A stretch of DNA of 64,000 nt from positions 115,774 through 179,773 of the forward strand of contig NZ_JAIQZM010000012.1 in NCBI RefSeq assembly GCF_023333595.1. Reading direction: 5' to 3'. This DNA comes from Argonema galeatum A003/A1. Its GTDB lineage: Bacteria; Cyanobacteriota; Cyanobacteriia; Cyanobacteriales; Aerosakkonemataceae. Each line of letters opens with the position of its first letter. The stretch's first letter is position 1. Below, piece by piece: positions 63,287 to 64,000 of this stretch. The position numbers and the translations under genes were made by a program. The notes beneath the pieces are model-generated. The model saw only the letters and a program-made list of their open reading frames with translations, was not told the DNA's origin and did not search any database.

Positions 63287-64000
63287 TTAGTGTGCTAAAA
63301 TGTTATGAAAATGCCATAAGAGTAAAGCCCGTATTTCAAAATTATTAAAATTTCTAAATCCAAATCCACAACGTTTTAACAATTTTAATTTATTATTAAT
63401 TCCTTCTACTATCCCGTTCGTTGTCCTTTTTTCAAAATACCCTAATACCTCTGGGAACCATCGCTTAATTGTTGCTACACTATTTCGATAATATGGTTCG
63501 GCTTTCTTTAACCAGTCAATTAGTCCTAATGTCCCTTCTCCCAGAGATTTACTATTTTCAAATAATTCGTGAAACTCTTCTTTTAATGAGTGCATAATTT
63601 TCACCTTCGGTGAAGCTTCTTTTACTTGCTCTAATTTTTCTTTTTGCTTTTCAGATAACTTATTCTCGGCTTTCAGTAATGTATATTTACTTCCTTTCAA
63701 GCTGCTAAATAGTTTATCCCGTTCCTTAGCGTTTAATGATTCTGCCGTTTTCTTTTGGTCAATTCTAGCTTGATTTAACTCTGAATGAACTATTTTTGTG
63801 ACATGAAATCTGTCCACTGTCACTTCTGTATTTGGACAGATTTTATGTACTAACGATTTATAATTACCAGTCATATCCATACTTACTTCTTCTATCTGAA
63901 ATAAGACTTTTTCTCCCCATTGTTGCATCACTTTTTCGATCTCTGACTGGGTTCGACATGACACTAATCCTACTAGCTTATGTCTTTCTAAGTCTACTAA
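63287..64000 (-). CDS. ISL3-family transposase (5' end outside window)
   Basis: The frame is open to the right edge, at least 237 residues. It has the DDE_Tnp_ISL3 pattern: LVDLERHKLVGLV near the edge, then VSMDMTGNYKSLVHKICPNTEVTVDRFHVTKIVHSELNQAR (catalytic Asp and the DRFHV block) and the end FEKRTTNGIVEGINNKLKLLKRCGFGFRNFNNFEIRALLLW with the catalytic Glu in VEGINN. It ends a few bases before the amidase remnant. Left IS terminus lies near 63275-63290; no inverted repeat could be paired because the other end is not in view. Confidence 0.9.
   Translation of the reverse strand, partial: LVDLERHKLVGLVSCRTQSEIEKVMQQWGEKVLFQIEEVSMDMTGNYKSLVHKICPNTEVTVDRFHVTKIVHSELNQARIDQKKTAESLNAKERDKLFSSLKGSKYTLLKAENKLSEKQKEKLEQVKEASPKVKIMHSLKEEFHELFENSKSLGEGTLGLIDWLKKAEPYYRNSVATIKRWFPEVLGYFEKRTTNGIVEGINNKLKLLKRCGFGFRNFNNFEIRALLLWHFHNILAH

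Overview
The window is chromosomal DNA of a cyanobacterium, most likely a filamentous, repeat-rich Oscillatoriales-type genome. The support is gene content (raf1 for Rubisco assembly, menG for phylloquinone, ycf35 with its DUF2997 and ferredoxin partners, a type IV pilus pilB-pilT-pilC cluster, a LOV/GAF histidine kinase), frequent HIP1 octamers (GCGATCGC), heptanucleotide tandem repeats, and many small palindromic repeats and MITE-like elements. No rRNA, tRNA or CRISPR array was recognised.

Layout. 1-6.1 kb: a very large CHAT-STAND-WD40 protein (runs off the left edge) behind an HTH/DUF1822 gene. 6.2-7.5 kb: a nest of four very small ORFs (glycine-zipper, His/Asp-rich and hydrophobic peptides). 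7.5-12.4 kb: raf1, a REC-GAF response regulator, menG and a DUF445 protein. 12.4-13.4 kb: two related antitoxin genes whose VapC-like toxins are both broken. 13.4-19.3 kb: a leftward chaperone group grpE-dnaK-dnaJ, followed by a TusA-like gene and rsgA. 19.6-20.4 kb: a decayed IS200/IS605-like element. 20.5-26.1 kb: pilB, pilT, pilC and an unknown gene. 26.2-29.5 kb: Uma2, a saccharopine-dehydrogenase-like oxidoreductase, and DUF2997-ycf35-ferredoxin.

29.8-38.0 kb is a complete lasso-peptide biosynthetic cluster, all on the + strand: RRE (PqqD-like), B2 protease, asparagine-synthetase-like cyclase, a 54-residue precursor that was found by reading the sequence, an HPr-kinase-like P-loop protein, a PRMT-like methyltransferase, an ABC exporter and a nucleotidyltransferase-like protein. 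38.5-43.5 kb is a three-gene leftward module: TPR-CHAT protease, a 110-residue protein and a coiled-coil protein with two C-terminal membrane helices. It looks like a protease-plus-membrane-effector conflict system (CATRA-like). These two are the most interesting systems here.

43.7-49.8 kb holds small household and accessory genes (Uma2, Met-rich zinc-ribbon protein, SRAP, pentapeptide protein, DUF167, DUF2809, DUF2231, hemerythrin). 50.3-52.7 kb is an operon of three exported proteins including an outer-membrane barrel. 53-59 kb: a DJ-1 family protein, two tandem ~1.8-kb copies of a secreted RTX/cadherin-like gene, and Uma2 with a duplicated fragment. 59.2-62.1 kb: a sensor kinase with a LOV domain and a DXCF-type cyanobacteriochrome-like GAF. 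The right end is an amidase gene cut by an ISL3-family element that runs off the window.

Palindromic repeats recur throughout. Several lie inside genes in frame (TPR-CHAT gene, ferredoxin, histidine kinase 3' end), and one MITE end appears to supply the ribosome-binding site of a lasso-cluster gene. Names of families and catalytic roles come from recognition of motifs by eye; no database search was run.
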